This document shows positions 46,888 through 55,238 of a DNA stretch of 64,000 nucleotides, one piece after another. Source of the DNA: Burkholderia sp. GAS332 (GTDB lineage: Bacteria; Pseudomonadota; Gammaproteobacteria; Burkholderiales; Burkholderiaceae); NCBI GenBank assembly GCA_900142905.1, contig FSRV01000001.1:620001-684000 (forward strand). The letters are read 5' to 3'. Position numbers and translations under genes: made by a program. A model generated the notes under the pieces. It did not search any database, was not told the DNA's origin, and worked only from the letters and a program-made list of their open reading frames with translations. Position 1 is the first letter of the stretch. Each line of letters opens with the position of its first letter.

Positions 46888-47940
46888 ATGACTGTTGCAA
46901 ATCCTGTTTCAGCCTCTTCCCAGAGCCGACGCGCGCGACTCAACGCGGCGGCCAATCCGGTGCTTCCGGGTCCCAGTACGTCGGCGGTTGCGGTCGGTGA
47001 GACGAGTGGCGGCGAGCTCGCGTGCATCACGCTCGCCAACGCGCATTTGCGCCTCGATGTCGCGCCGACGCTTGGCGGCGGCATCACCCGTTTCGACTGG
47101 CGCAACGACGGCGCGCTCACGCCGATTTTCCGCCGCTGCCGTCATGTTGCAGCGGATACCCAGCCGAACGAGCTGGCCTGCTATCCGCTGCTGCCGTATT
47201 CGAACCGGATCGGCGGCGGTCAATTCAATGTGGCGGGGCGGCGTGTCGAGGTGCCGCAAAATCGCGCCGACGAACCCCTGCCGATTCATGGCGATGGCTG
47301 GCTCTCCGCCTGGCAGGTCGCGGAGTCGGGTCGAGAAAAGGTCCGTCTGACGCTCGATCGCCATGACGGTAAGCCGTACGCATTCCGCGCGACGCAAACT
47401 TATACGCTGGACGGCCCCACGCTCGTCATCACGCTGGACATCGAGAATGCCGGCCGCGAGGCGCTGCCTTTCGGGCTGGGCGTGCATCCATTTTTTGTGC
47501 GTGACGCGGATACCGAACTCTCAGCAGCGGCCGGCGGCCTATGGCTCTCCGGCGACGACTGGCTGCCGGTACGTCATGTGCCGGCGCCGCCCGCATGGCA
47601 ATTCGGCGTGGCGTATCCGTTGCCGGAAATCATCGTCAATCACGCATTCACGGGCTGGAGCGGGCAGGCGGCGGTGGTGTGGCCGAAGCGGCGGTTGTCG
47701 CTGAATATCGCCGCCGACACCGACTATTACGTGCTGTACACGCCACCGGGCGAAGACTTCTTCTGCTTTGAACCGGTCGATCATCCCATCAACGCGATGA
47801 ATCTGGCCGGCGGCGCGTGCGAGAACGGGATGACGCTGCTGGGACGCGGCGAGCGCCTGACGCGCACTTTCCGCTTCACCGTCGAGCGCACGGGTTTGCG
47901 CTCGATGCCGGGTGCGCGCGGGTCGCGGCGGCGGCAGTAG
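46888..47940 (+). CDS. Aldose 1-epimerase
   Basis: A 350-residue mutarotase-fold protein. LPYSNRIGGGQF carries the substrate Arg, PLPIHGDGWLSAW a catalytic His, FGLGVHPFF the second His, and FCFEPVDHPINA the C-terminal Glu. It interconverts sugar anomers before oxidation. ATG 46888 is chosen since GGAG sits six bases upstream; ATG 46876 is an alternative. The 222-bp gap from the lactonase gene contains a TTGACA without a good -10 element. Confidence 0.85.
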   Translation: MTVANPVSASSQSRRARLNAAANPVLPGPSTSAVAVGETSGGELACITLANAHLRLDVAPTLGGGITRFDWRNDGALTPIFRRCRHVAADTQPNELACYPLLPYSNRIGGGQFNVAGRRVEVPQNRADEPLPIHGDGWLSAWQVAESGREKVRLTLDRHDGKPYAFRATQTYTLDGPTLVITLDIENAGREALPFGLGVHPFFVRDADTELSAAAGGLWLSGDDWLPVRHVPAPPAWQFGVAYPLPEIIVNHAFTGWSGQAAVVWPKRRLSLNIAADTDYYVLYTPPGEDFFCFEPVDHPINAMNLAGGACENGMTLLGRGERLTRTFRFTVERTGLRSMPGARGSRRRQ

Positions 47941-48076
47941 CCGGCGAGCAGGGCGGAGCGGCACGGCGCACCCGGCACACCACGGCCCGACCCGGTATGA
48001 CGCGTGGCCGCGGCTTGCCGCGCAGGACGGGTAAAATACGCGCCTCTTCCGTTATCGGCTCGCCGCGAGACTCACC

Positions 48077-48892
48077 ATGTCCAACTTCATCCAGACACTC
48101 AACGACGCCTGGCAGCGCACGAACTCGCTGCTGTGCGTCGGCCTCGATCCCGAGCCCAGCAAATTCCCGGGCGCGCTCGCGGGCCGTCCCGAGGCGATTT
48201 TCGACTTCTGCCGCCCCATCGTCGATGCGACTGCACCGTATGCGTCGTCGTTCAAGCCGCAGATCGCGTACTTCGCCGCCCATCGCGCGGAAGACCAACT
48301 CGAGCAACTGATCGCGCACATTCACGCGAACCATCCGGGCTTGCCGGTGATTCTGGACGCGAAGCGCGGCGACATCGGCAGCACGGCCGAGCAGTACGCG
48401 CGCGAGGCGTTCGAGCGCTATCAGGCGGATGCGGTGACGGTGAATCCGTATATGGGTTTCGATTCGATCGAGCCGTATCTGGAGCACGCAGGCAAGGGCG
48501 TGATCGTCTTGTGCCGGACCTCGAACGCGGGCGGTTCGGATCTGCAGTTTCTGGAGACGGGCGGGCGTCCGCTGTACCAGGTCGTTGCACAACTGGCGGC
48601 GGACAAGTGGAACGCGAGCGGCCAACTGGGTCTCGTGGTCGGCGCGACCTTCCCGAAGGAAATCGAAGTGGTGCGGGGAATCGTCGGCGATATGCCGCTG
48701 CTGATTCCGGGCATCGGCGCCCAAGGCGGCGATGTTCAGGCAACGGTCAACGCTGGCCGTACGGCGAACGGCACGGGCATGCTGATCAATTCGTCGCGGG
48801 CGATTATCTACGCCGGCAAGGACGACGATTTCGCTGAAGCCGCAGCGAAAGCCGCGATGGAAACGCGTGACCGGATCAATGCGTTCCGGTGA
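48077..48892 (+). CDS. pyrF: Orotidine 5'-phosphate decarboxylase (type 2)
   Basis: A 271-residue pyrimidine-synthesis enzyme. The catalytic Lys/Asp network is in [13 protein letters not shown]. The N-terminal [14 protein letters not shown] and length are typical of the longer group 2 PyrF. It is unrelated to the sugar cluster upstream. A hairpin terminator candidate follows closely. Confidence 0.93.
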   Translation: MSNFIQTLNDAWQRTNSLLCVGLDPEPSKFPGALAGRPEAIFDFCRPIVDATAPYASSFKPQIAYFAAHRAEDQLEQLIAHIHANHPGLPVILDAKRGDIGSTAEQYAREAFERYQADAVTVNPYMGFDSIEPYLEHAGKGVIVLCRTSNAGGSDLQFLETGGRPLYQVVAQLAADKWNASGQLGLVVGATFPKEIEVVRGIVGDMPLLIPGIGAQGGDVQATVNAGRTANGTGMLINSSRAIIYAGKDDDFAEAAAKAAMETRDRINAFR

Positions 48893-48899
48893 GGGTCGG

Positions 48900-48935
48900 C
48901 GGCCGTCGTGAGCGACGGCCTGTGATTTTGTTCGG
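48900..48935 (+). terminator. Terminator candidate of pyrF
   Basis: GGCCGTCG, loop TGAG, CGACGGCC (perfect 8 bp), then TGTGATTTTGTT. The T tract is weak. Confidence 0.6.
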
Positions 48936-49140
48936 GCGGGCCAACCTGGCCGAACCTTCGCTTTTATCGAAGCCGGTCAGGCAAACGGCGCCAGCCTTTG
49001 CGTTGTGTTGACGCTTGTGCTGCTGCTGGCCGCAGCCTTTGCGTCTGTTCGGGGCGGTCAGGCAAGCCGGCTTTAGCCTCTACCTTTGTTGTGAGGGTGA
49101 TTCGGCCGCTGATCTGGGGCTCTGCCTTTGTCGACGCTGC

Positions 49141-49662
49141 TTAAGCGGCCGGCCCTAGTCGCTCAATAGCCGCCGCATGCTGCGGAAATTGCACTTTCAG
49201 CGCGTCAACATCCGCCAGCTCGAACTCGCTGAATTCAAACCCCGGCGCCACCGTACAGCCCACCAGCGCAAACGTCGCGGGGTCGGCGCATTCCGCGGCA
49301 AACCACAGACCCGCAGGCACCACCGCCTGAAATACGGCATCCGAATGCATCAGCGAATTGCCCAGCTTGTGCGTAATCAGCGAACCCGCTTCGTCGAGTA
49401 CGTGGACGTTCAAGGGCTCGCCGGCATAGAAATGCCATACCTCGTCGGACTTGATCCGATGCCACGCCGAATGCGCGCCTTCGCAGAGCAGGTAGTAAAT
49501 CGCTGTGGATGCGGAGCGCGTCTGCGTCGAACCGTCATTGCGGCGGACGGACTCCGCGGACCGATACGTCTCGCTGAAAAATCCGCCTTCCGGATGCGGC
49601 TTCAGATCGAAGCGTCGAATCAACTCGTCTTTGGCTGCGTGCGAAGTCGACATGTTGGGCAT
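49141..49662 (-). CDS. Cupin DUF985 family protein
   Basis: A 173-residue single-domain cupin. KPHPEGGFFSETYRS and the metal-site-like AWHRIKSDEVWHFYAGEPL are characteristic of DUF985. VVPAGLWFAAE and GFEFSEFELAD also fit. Function is unknown. ATG 49662 follows GAGGTGA; a GTG at 49674 and an ATG at 49653 are alternatives. It converges on pyrF across 248 bp that contain repeated CAGCCTTTGCGT motifs and no gene. Confidence 0.8.
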   Translation of the reverse strand: MPNMSTSHAAKDELIRRFDLKPHPEGGFFSETYRSAESVRRNDGSTQTRSASTAIYYLLCEGAHSAWHRIKSDEVWHFYAGEPLNVHVLDEAGSLITHKLGNSLMHSDAVFQAVVPAGLWFAAECADPATFALVGCTVAPGFEFSEFELADVDALKVQFPQHAAAIERLGPAA

Positions 49663-49694
49663 CGTGGACGTCACCTCAGGTTTCGAACCGGAAG

Positions 49695-50195
49695 TTAATG
49701 TTCGCGCTCGTCGAGCAGCGCCAGCATGCCGCGCAACGCGTGCGCGGCGGCCTGTACGCGGATCTTCTCTCGGTCGCCCTTGAAGACCTTGGTTTCAACC
49801 GATGTATGCAGCCGATTGCTCCAGCCGAACGACACCATGCCGACTGGCTTGGTTTCAGTGCCACCGCCGGGGCCGGCGACGCCGGTAATCGACAGCGACA
49901 CCTGCGCGCGGCTGTTGCGCAGCGCGCCCTCGGCCATGGCGCGCGCTACCTGTTCGCTGACCGCGCCGTGCTTGTCGATCAGGTCGGCCGGCACGCCGAT
50001 CATTTCGGACTTCGCCTGATTCGAATACGTGACGAAGCCGCGCTCGAACCAGCCGCTGCTGCCGGAAATATCGGTGATCGCGGTCGCCACCATGCCGCCT
50101 GTACAGGACTCGGCGGTAACGAGCATCAGGCGCTCGTCGCGCAGGCGGTTGCTCACGCGAATCGCGAGCTGGTGAACCACGGAATCGGTAGGCAT
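49695..50195 (-). CDS. pncC: Nicotinamide-nucleotide amidohydrolase (CinA C-terminal type)
   Basis: A 166-residue PncC that deamidates NMN to NaMN for NAD recycling. LVTAESCTGGMVATAITDISGSS includes the catalytic Ser-Cys region, and SLSITGVAGPGGGTETKPVG is a family hallmark. It is a stand-alone domain, without the CinA N-terminal part. Start MPTDSVVHQLA at 50195; the upstream extension is Pro-rich and rejected. It lies downstream of pgpA. Confidence 0.9.
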   Translation of the reverse strand: MPTDSVVHQLAIRVSNRLRDERLMLVTAESCTGGMVATAITDISGSSGWFERGFVTYSNQAKSEMIGVPADLIDKHGAVSEQVARAMAEGALRNSRAQVSLSITGVAGPGGGTETKPVGMVSFGWSNRLHTSVETKVFKGDREKIRVQAAAHALRGMLALLDEREH

Positions 50196-50289
50196 GGCGT
50201 CAATCCGGAAAACAGGGAACTGCTGCGGGGTACCGGCAGCCAATGGCGGGTGGGCGGGAGGCCAACCAGCACCGGCCAACGGGCAGCGG

Positions 50290-50862
50290 TTAAACCGACA
50301 TGCGCCAGAGCGCAATCACGAGCAGGGTGAAAAACGCGGCGGCCAGGTCGTCGAACATGATGCCAAAGCCACCTTTCAGTCGGCGGTCGAAATAGCCGAT
50401 TGGCGGCGGTTTCACCATGTCGAAAAAGCGGAACACGATGAACGCCCAGAATTGATCGATCAGCGTGACCGGCGTGACCATTAGCAGCACGAGCCAGAAT
50501 GCGACGATTTCGTCCCAGACGACCGGCGACGGATCGTCAGTACCCAATTTTTTCGCGGTATAGCCACAAATCGCAATGCCGCCGAAAAAGCCCGCGACAA
50601 TGAGCACGCCCCACTCGATCACAGTCAGGTAACGGCTCAAGACGGCGAACGATGCCCACGCGAACAGCGTGCCGATCGTGCCCGGCGCAACCGGCGACAA
50701 GCCGCTGCCAAAACCCAGCGACAGGATGTGCAGCGGATGCGACAACATGAAACGCGCGGTGGCGCGGCGCGGCTGAGGACGCGGGCCGCCCGGGCCGGAC
50801 GCGTTGGGCTGCCGATTGCCGACGAGATCGTCAGCGGGGACCAGCGGGGGATCAGTCTGCAT
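50290..50862 (-). CDS. pgpA: Phosphatidylglycerophosphatase A
   Basis: A 190-residue membrane phosphatase converting phosphatidylglycerol phosphate to phosphatidylglycerol. FGSGLSPVAPGTIGTLFAW is the PgpA signature, followed by hydrophobic segments and DEIVAFWLVLL and FRFFDMVKPPPIGYFDRRLKGGFGIMFDD with acidic metal-binding residues. Its start overlaps the end of thiL by 11 bases, so it is coupled. The thiL-pgpA-pncC order is common in beta-proteobacteria. Confidence 0.92.
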   Translation of the reverse strand: MQTDPPLVPADDLVGNRQPNASGPGGPRPQPRRATARFMLSHPLHILSLGFGSGLSPVAPGTIGTLFAWASFAVLSRYLTVIEWGVLIVAGFFGGIAICGYTAKKLGTDDPSPVVWDEIVAFWLVLLMVTPVTLIDQFWAFIVFRFFDMVKPPPIGYFDRRLKGGFGIMFDDLAAAFFTLLVIALWRMSV

Positions 50863-51850
50863 GGAAATGGTCGAAGCCTTGCAACGTCAGAGTGAGCGGC
50901 GCGCCGGCGGCATCGCGCCAGCCGATCGCCGGGCGGTCGGCCGCCGTTTGATGTGCGCTTATTGTACCGATGCGGGTGACCGGAATATTCACCTCGCGGC
51001 CGGCTGCTTCAACTGCGGCGCGCGCCGTGACCGGCGCCGTGAAGCACAGTTCGTAATCGTCGCCGCCGGCTAGCGTGCAGCGTCGCTGGATCTCCGGTGG
51101 GAGGCGGCGCAGCGCGGCCGAACGCGGCACGGCGTCGACGTCGACGGTGGCCTGCACGTTCGAGCGTTCCAGGATGTGCAGCAGGTCGCCGGCAAGGCCA
51201 TCCGATACATCGAGCGCCGCATGTGCGACGCCCCGCAACGCGAGGCCGAGGAAGATGCGCGGCTCCGGGCGCTCGAGGGCGCGACGAAACGTCGCAGTGT
51301 CGCTGGCATCGGCGGACCATTCACCGCGCTGCACGCCGAGACCCGCGCGAGCGTCACCGAGCGTGCCGGAGATCCAGATGTCGTCGCCCGGTTGCGCGGC
51401 GTCGCGGCGCAGCGCAACCTGCGGCCGCACGCTGCCGAACACAGTGATGCACAGATTCAACGGCCCACCGGTCGTGTCGCCGCCGATCAGATCGCAGCCG
51501 TAGCGCTCAGCTAGCGCGAAGAGGCCATCGCTAAAGGCGGCGAGCCATGCCTCGTCGGCCTTTGGCAGGGAGAATGCGAGGGTGAACGCCTGCGGCTCTG
51601 CGCCCATCGCAGCCAGGTCCGACAGGTTCACCGCAAGCGCCTTGTGACCGAGCGCTTCGGGATCGATATCGGGAAAGAAGTGGCGGCCTTCTACCAGCAT
51701 GTCCGTCGATATCGCCAGCATTTCTCCCGGGCGCGGTGCGAGCAGGGCGCAGTCGTCGCCGATGCCGAGTTCGCCTTCAGCAGCACGGGACGGCGCAGCG
51801 GCAGCGCGGCGGGCGAAGAAGCGATCGATCAGCGCGAACTCGGAGAGCAT
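50852..51850 (-). CDS. thiL: Thiamine-monophosphate kinase
   Basis: A 332-residue PurM-like kinase making thiamine diphosphate. GIGDDCALLAPRPGEMLAISTDMLVEGRHF contains the metal-binding Asp cluster, and GGDTTGGPLNLC and SDGLAGDLLHILE follow. It is first in thiL-pgpA-pncC. No TPP riboswitch is seen upstream. It is divergent from maeB, with 252 bp between. Confidence 0.92.
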   Translation of the reverse strand: MLSEFALIDRFFARRAAAAPSRAAEGELGIGDDCALLAPRPGEMLAISTDMLVEGRHFFPDIDPEALGHKALAVNLSDLAAMGAEPQAFTLAFSLPKADEAWLAAFSDGLFALAERYGCDLIGGDTTGGPLNLCITVFGSVRPQVALRRDAAQPGDDIWISGTLGDARAGLGVQRGEWSADASDTATFRRALERPEPRIFLGLALRGVAHAALDVSDGLAGDLLHILERSNVQATVDVDAVPRSAALRRLPPEIQRRCTLAGGDDYELCFTAPVTARAAVEAAGREVNIPVTRIGTISAHQTAADRPAIGWRDAAGAPLTLTLQGFDHFHAD

Positions 51851-52102
51851 GGTGGCAGTAGGTGAACGGGTAAGTGCAACGAAAAGCTGCGAACGGCGCG
51901 CATTGTACGGGGATGCTCGCGGGTAAACACTCTATTCGCACTCAACTCCGATTCAACGAGCAGTTGGCCTAAAGCGCGCGACATCTGCCTTTCGCTATGT
52001 TTCAGTCGCGGCAGTTGTACCCGTATTGAAGGAATTGAGCCGGCAATTGGGGCTACAATGCCGTCGAACATCTATTCTAATCCGCCCTTAGAAGCCCGCC
52101 TT

Positions 52103-54397
52103 ATGTCGACTCCCGTCAATACCAAACTCCGCGAAGCCGCCCTCGATTATCACGAGTTCCCGACTCCCGGGAAGATCGCGATCGCCCCGACCAAGCAAAT
52201 GATCAACCAGCGCGACCTCGCGCTGGCGTACTCGCCGGGCGTCGCGTTCGCGTGTGAGGAAATCGTCGAAAACCCGCTGAACGCCGCCCGTTTCACCGCT
52301 CGAAGCAACCTGGTCGGCGTCGTCACGAACGGCACCGCGGTGCTGGGTCTCGGCAACATCGGGCCGCTCGCCTCGAAGCCGGTCATGGAAGGCAAGGCCG
52401 TCCTGTTCAAGAAGTTCGCCGGCATCGACGTGTTCGATATCGAGCTGAACGAATCCGACCCGCACAAGCTGGTCGAGGTGATCTGCGCGCTGGAACCGAC
52501 CTTCGGCGGTATCAATCTTGAAGACATCAAGGCGCCCGACTGCTTCATCGTCGAACGCGAATGCCGCAAGCGCATGAAGATTCCGGTCTTCCATGATGAC
52601 CAGCACGGCACGGCCATCGTCGTCGCGGCGGCCATCACCAACGGTCTGAAGGTAGTCGGCAAGGACATCAAGCAGGTCAAGCTGGTGTCGTCCGGCGCGG
52701 GCGCGGCAGCGCTGGCCTGTCTGGACCTGCTGGTCGATATCGGCCTGCCGCTCGAAAACATCACGGTCACCGACCTGGCCGGCGTGGTGTACAAGGGCCG
52801 CGTCGAACTGATGGACCCGGACAAGGAACGTTTCGCACGCGAAACCGACGCTCGCACGCTCGCTGAGGCGATCGGCGGCGCGGATATTTTCCTCGGCCTC
52901 TCGGCCGGTGGCGTGCTGAAGCAGGACATGGTCAAACAGATGGCTGACAAGCCGCTGATCCTGGCACTGGCCAACCCGACCCCGGAAATCCTGCCGGAAC
53001 TGGCGCTCGAAGTGCGTCCGGACGCGGTGCTGTGCACCGGCCGTACCGACTATCCGAACCAGGTGAACAACGTTCTGGTGTTCCCGTTCCTGTTCCGCGG
53101 CGCGCTGGATGCGGGCGCGACGACAGTGACGCGTGAAATGGAAATCGCGGCGGTCAATGCGATCGCCGAACTGGCACGCCAGGAGCAGAGCGATATCGTC
53201 GCGACGGCATACGGCATTCAGGATCTGTCGTTTGGTCCGGCCTATCTGATTCCGAAGCCGTTCGACCCGCGCCTGATCGTCAAGGTCGCGCCGGCAGTCG
53301 CGAAGGCCGCGATGGACTCAGGCGTCGCCGAGCGTCCGATCGAGGACATGGACGCGTACGAGCAGCATCTGCAGCAGTTCGTGTATCACAGCGGCACGAC
53401 CATGAAGCCGATCTTCCAGCTGGCGCGTGGCGTCGAGCCGGAGAAGAAGCGCATCGTGTTCGCGGAAGGCGAAGAAGAGCGCGTGCTGCGTGCGATGCAG
53501 ATCATCGTCGACGAAAAGCTCGCGAAGCCGATCCTGATCGGCCGTCCGGCTGTGATCGAACAGCGCATCGCGCGTTATGGCCTGCGTCTGATCGCGGGTC
53601 AGGACTACACGGTCGTGAATACCGACCACGACGAGCGTTACCGCGCCTTCTGGCAGGACTATCACAAGATGATGTCCCGCAAGGGCATCACCGAGCAGAT
53701 GGCGAAGCTCGAAATGCGCCGTCGCACCACGCTGATCGGCGCAATGATGGTGGAAAAGGGCGAAGCGGACGGCATGATCTGCGGCACGGTGTCCACCACG
53801 CATCGCCACCTGCACTTCATCGATCAGGTGATCGGCAAGAAGGAAGGCGCGAAGGTCTACGCGGCGATGAACGCGCTGGTGTTGCCGAATCGCCAGATTT
53901 TCCTGGTCGACACGCACGTAAACGTCGATCCGACGCCGGAGCAACTGGCCGAGATCACGATCATGGCAGCCGAGGAAGTGCGTCGTTTCGGTATCGAACC
54001 GAAGGTCGCCCTGCTGTCGCATTCGAACTTCGGCTCGAGCAATGCGCCGACCGCGCAGAAAATGCGCGACACGCTGGCAATCCTGCGCGAGCGTGCGCCG
54101 GAGCTGCAAGTGGACGGCGAAATGCACGGCGACCTCGCGCTCGACGCGAATCTGCGCCGCGAAGTGCTGCCCGACTCGACGCTCGAAGGCGACGCGAACC
54201 TGCTGGTGCTGCCGAACATCGACTCGGCCAACATCTCGTACAACCTGTTGAAGACCGCTGCGGGCAACAACATCGCGATTGGTCCGATGCTGCTGGGCGC
54301 GGCCAAGCCGGTGCACGTGCTGACGGCTTCGGCCACGGTTCGCCGCATCGTCAACATGACGGCGCTGCTGGTGGCGGACGTGATCGCGTCCCGTTAA
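52103..54397 (+). CDS. maeB: NADP-dependent malic enzyme with phosphotransacetylase-like domain
   Basis: A 764-residue two-domain protein. Residues 1-430 form malic enzyme (LALAYSPGVAFACEEI, NLEDIKAPDCFIVE, VFHDDQHGTAIVVAAAI), decarboxylating malate to pyruvate. Residues 430-760 resemble phosphate acetyltransferase (IVFAEGEEERVLRAMQI, LVLPNIDSANISYNLLK) and usually act as an allosteric domain. ATG 52103 gives the canonical MSTPVNTKLREAALDYHEFP. A -10-like TACAAT lies at 52054-52059. No plus-strand T-run terminator follows; the two hairpins downstream are oriented for leftward transcripts. Confidence 0.93.
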   Translation: MSTPVNTKLREAALDYHEFPTPGKIAIAPTKQMINQRDLALAYSPGVAFACEEIVENPLNAARFTARSNLVGVVTNGTAVLGLGNIGPLASKPVMEGKAVLFKKFAGIDVFDIELNESDPHKLVEVICALEPTFGGINLEDIKAPDCFIVERECRKRMKIPVFHDDQHGTAIVVAAAITNGLKVVGKDIKQVKLVSSGAGAAALACLDLLVDIGLPLENITVTDLAGVVYKGRVELMDPDKERFARETDARTLAEAIGGADIFLGLSAGGVLKQDMVKQMADKPLILALANPTPEILPELALEVRPDAVLCTGRTDYPNQVNNVLVFPFLFRGALDAGATTVTREMEIAAVNAIAELARQEQSDIVATAYGIQDLSFGPAYLIPKPFDPRLIVKVAPAVAKAAMDSGVAERPIEDMDAYEQHLQQFVYHSGTTMKPIFQLARGVEPEKKRIVFAEGEEERVLRAMQIIVDEKLAKPILIGRPAVIEQRIARYGLRLIAGQDYTVVNTDHDERYRAFWQDYHKMMSRKGITEQMAKLEMRRRTTLIGAMMVEKGEADGMICGTVSTTHRHLHFIDQVIGKKEGAKVYAAMNALVLPNRQIFLVDTHVNVDPTPEQLAEITIMAAEEVRRFGIEPKVALLSHSNFGSSNAPTAQKMRDTLAILRERAPELQVDGEMHGDLALDANLRREVLPDSTLEGDANLLVLPNIDSANISYNLLKTAAGNNIAIGPMLLGAAKPVHVLTASATVRRIVNMTALLVADVIASR

Positions 54398-54445
54398 TTC
54401 CCGATCCGGGAGCGAGGCATGGCGCCGGTTGATTGAGCGCCATGC

Positions 54446-54477
54446 AAAAAAAAGGCGTGCCTGCAACGGGCACGCCT
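54446..54477 (-). terminator. Leftward intrinsic terminator, distal
   Basis: On the minus strand a perfect 9-bp stem AGGCGTGCC/GGCACGCCT is followed by eight Ts. No annotated leftward gene lies upstream of it. Confidence 0.8.
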
Positions 54478-54502
54478 GTGGGTGAACTGGGGATCGCCAC
54501 CC

Positions 54503-54533
54503 AAAAAAAGGCTGAATGAAACCATTCCGCCTT
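54503..54533 (-). terminator. Leftward intrinsic terminator, proximal
   Basis: On the minus strand AAGGCGGAATG, loop GTTT, CATTCAGCCTT (one mismatch), then seven Ts. It lies 26 bp before the second leftward terminator. Confidence 0.75.
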
Positions 54534-54626
54534 CGAGAGACGACAGTCGCCATAAGGCTTTCACTACGGGGAATGGGCTGCGCAATGGGCGGCCGGTGGG
54601 TTTGGGCCTGTACCATTTGCTTCACT
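54503..54626 (-). ncRNA. Candidate small RNA convergent with maeB
   Basis: A leftward transcript is implied by two tandem minus-strand terminators with no gene to end. A minus-strand TAAAAT (54633-54638) would start an RNA near 54626, giving about 124 nt to the first terminator. A TTGACA (54660-54665) lies 21 bp upstream of that -10, with the perfect dyad 54635-54654 in between. A short minus frame beginning MATVVSRRRNGF crosses both terminators, so a leader peptide is an alternative. It is not matched to any known RNA family. Confidence 0.4.
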
Positions 54627-54634
54627 AGGTTAAT

Positions 54635-54654
54635 TTTAGCTTACATAAGCTAAA
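54635..54654. promoter_or_regulatory. 20-bp perfect palindrome, operator candidate
   Basis: TTTAGCTTACATAAGCTAAA: two 9-bp halves around CA. It lies between maeB and the barnase-type gene, overlapping the putative minus-strand promoter of the candidate small RNA. The regulator is not known. Confidence 0.55.
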
Positions 54655-54814
54655 TATTCTGTCAAAAGTCGTCAAAGCCTGTTCCGTGGCTCTTTTCCGA
54701 GCGATTGGAAGCTTTTGCCTGTCCGGTGAACGTTGATTCTGTGGGGTTTTAGCGATACCCTTACGACTTTCATGGTCGTCAAACTCGTGATCTAACAGCG
54801 GGGAACCTTGATTC

Positions 54815-55231
54815 ATGGCACGCAAGTGGCAACGCATTAAAGGCGTGCTGATCGGTGCTTTGACGCTCTGCGCTTTATCGGGCTCCGTGCCTGGCGCGTT
54901 TGCGCGCGACTACACGGCACCCGCCGACACACCAGCACAGGTGCAGGGCACTATCGCGGCGGCGCAGTTGCCGCGCGAAGCGGTCAATACTTTGAACTTG
55001 ATTGCCGCGGGCGGGCCTTACCCGTATGAGAAGGACGGCATCGTATTCGGCAATCGCGAACGGTTGCTGCCGCCGCATCGGCGCGGCTATTACCACGAAT
55101 ACACCGTTCCTACGCCTCGCTCACGAAACCGCGGGGCGCGTCGCATCGTCTGCGGAGGTCCGCTACAGCGGATCGACAACTGTTATTACTCGGACGACCA
55201 TTACACCAGTTTTAATCGTATTGTTGAATGA
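54815..55231 (+). CDS. Secreted barnase-type ribonuclease
   Basis: A 138-residue guanyl-preferring RNase of the barnase/Sa (N1/T1) family. A Sec signal peptide covers residues 1-30 (GVLIGALTLCALSGSVPGAFA). Catalytic residues are visible: general base E95 in YHEYTV, phosphate-binding R109/R110 in GARRIV, and general acid H129 in SDDHYTSF, matching barnase Glu73, Arg87 and His102. C113 and C123 could form a disulfide. It is directly followed by its barstar-type inhibitor, 7 bp away. The enzyme therefore appears active and exported, with the inhibitor kept in the cytosol. Confidence 0.9.
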   Translation: MARKWQRIKGVLIGALTLCALSGSVPGAFARDYTAPADTPAQVQGTIAAAQLPREAVNTLNLIAAGGPYPYEKDGIVFGNRERLLPPHRRGYYHEYTVPTPRSRNRGARRIVCGGPLQRIDNCYYSDDHYTSFNRIVE

Positions 55232-55238
55232 CATCGGG

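Noticed and set aside
51851..52102. TPP riboswitch upstream of thiL
   Set aside because: No CUGAGA or ACCUGA-type THI-box elements were seen on the minus strand before thiL.
53318..54625. 435-codon minus frame opposite maeB
   Set aside because: Mostly antisense to maeB. Its 5' portion crosses two strong leftward terminators, so it cannot be a normal gene; only the terminators and candidate small RNA are reported.
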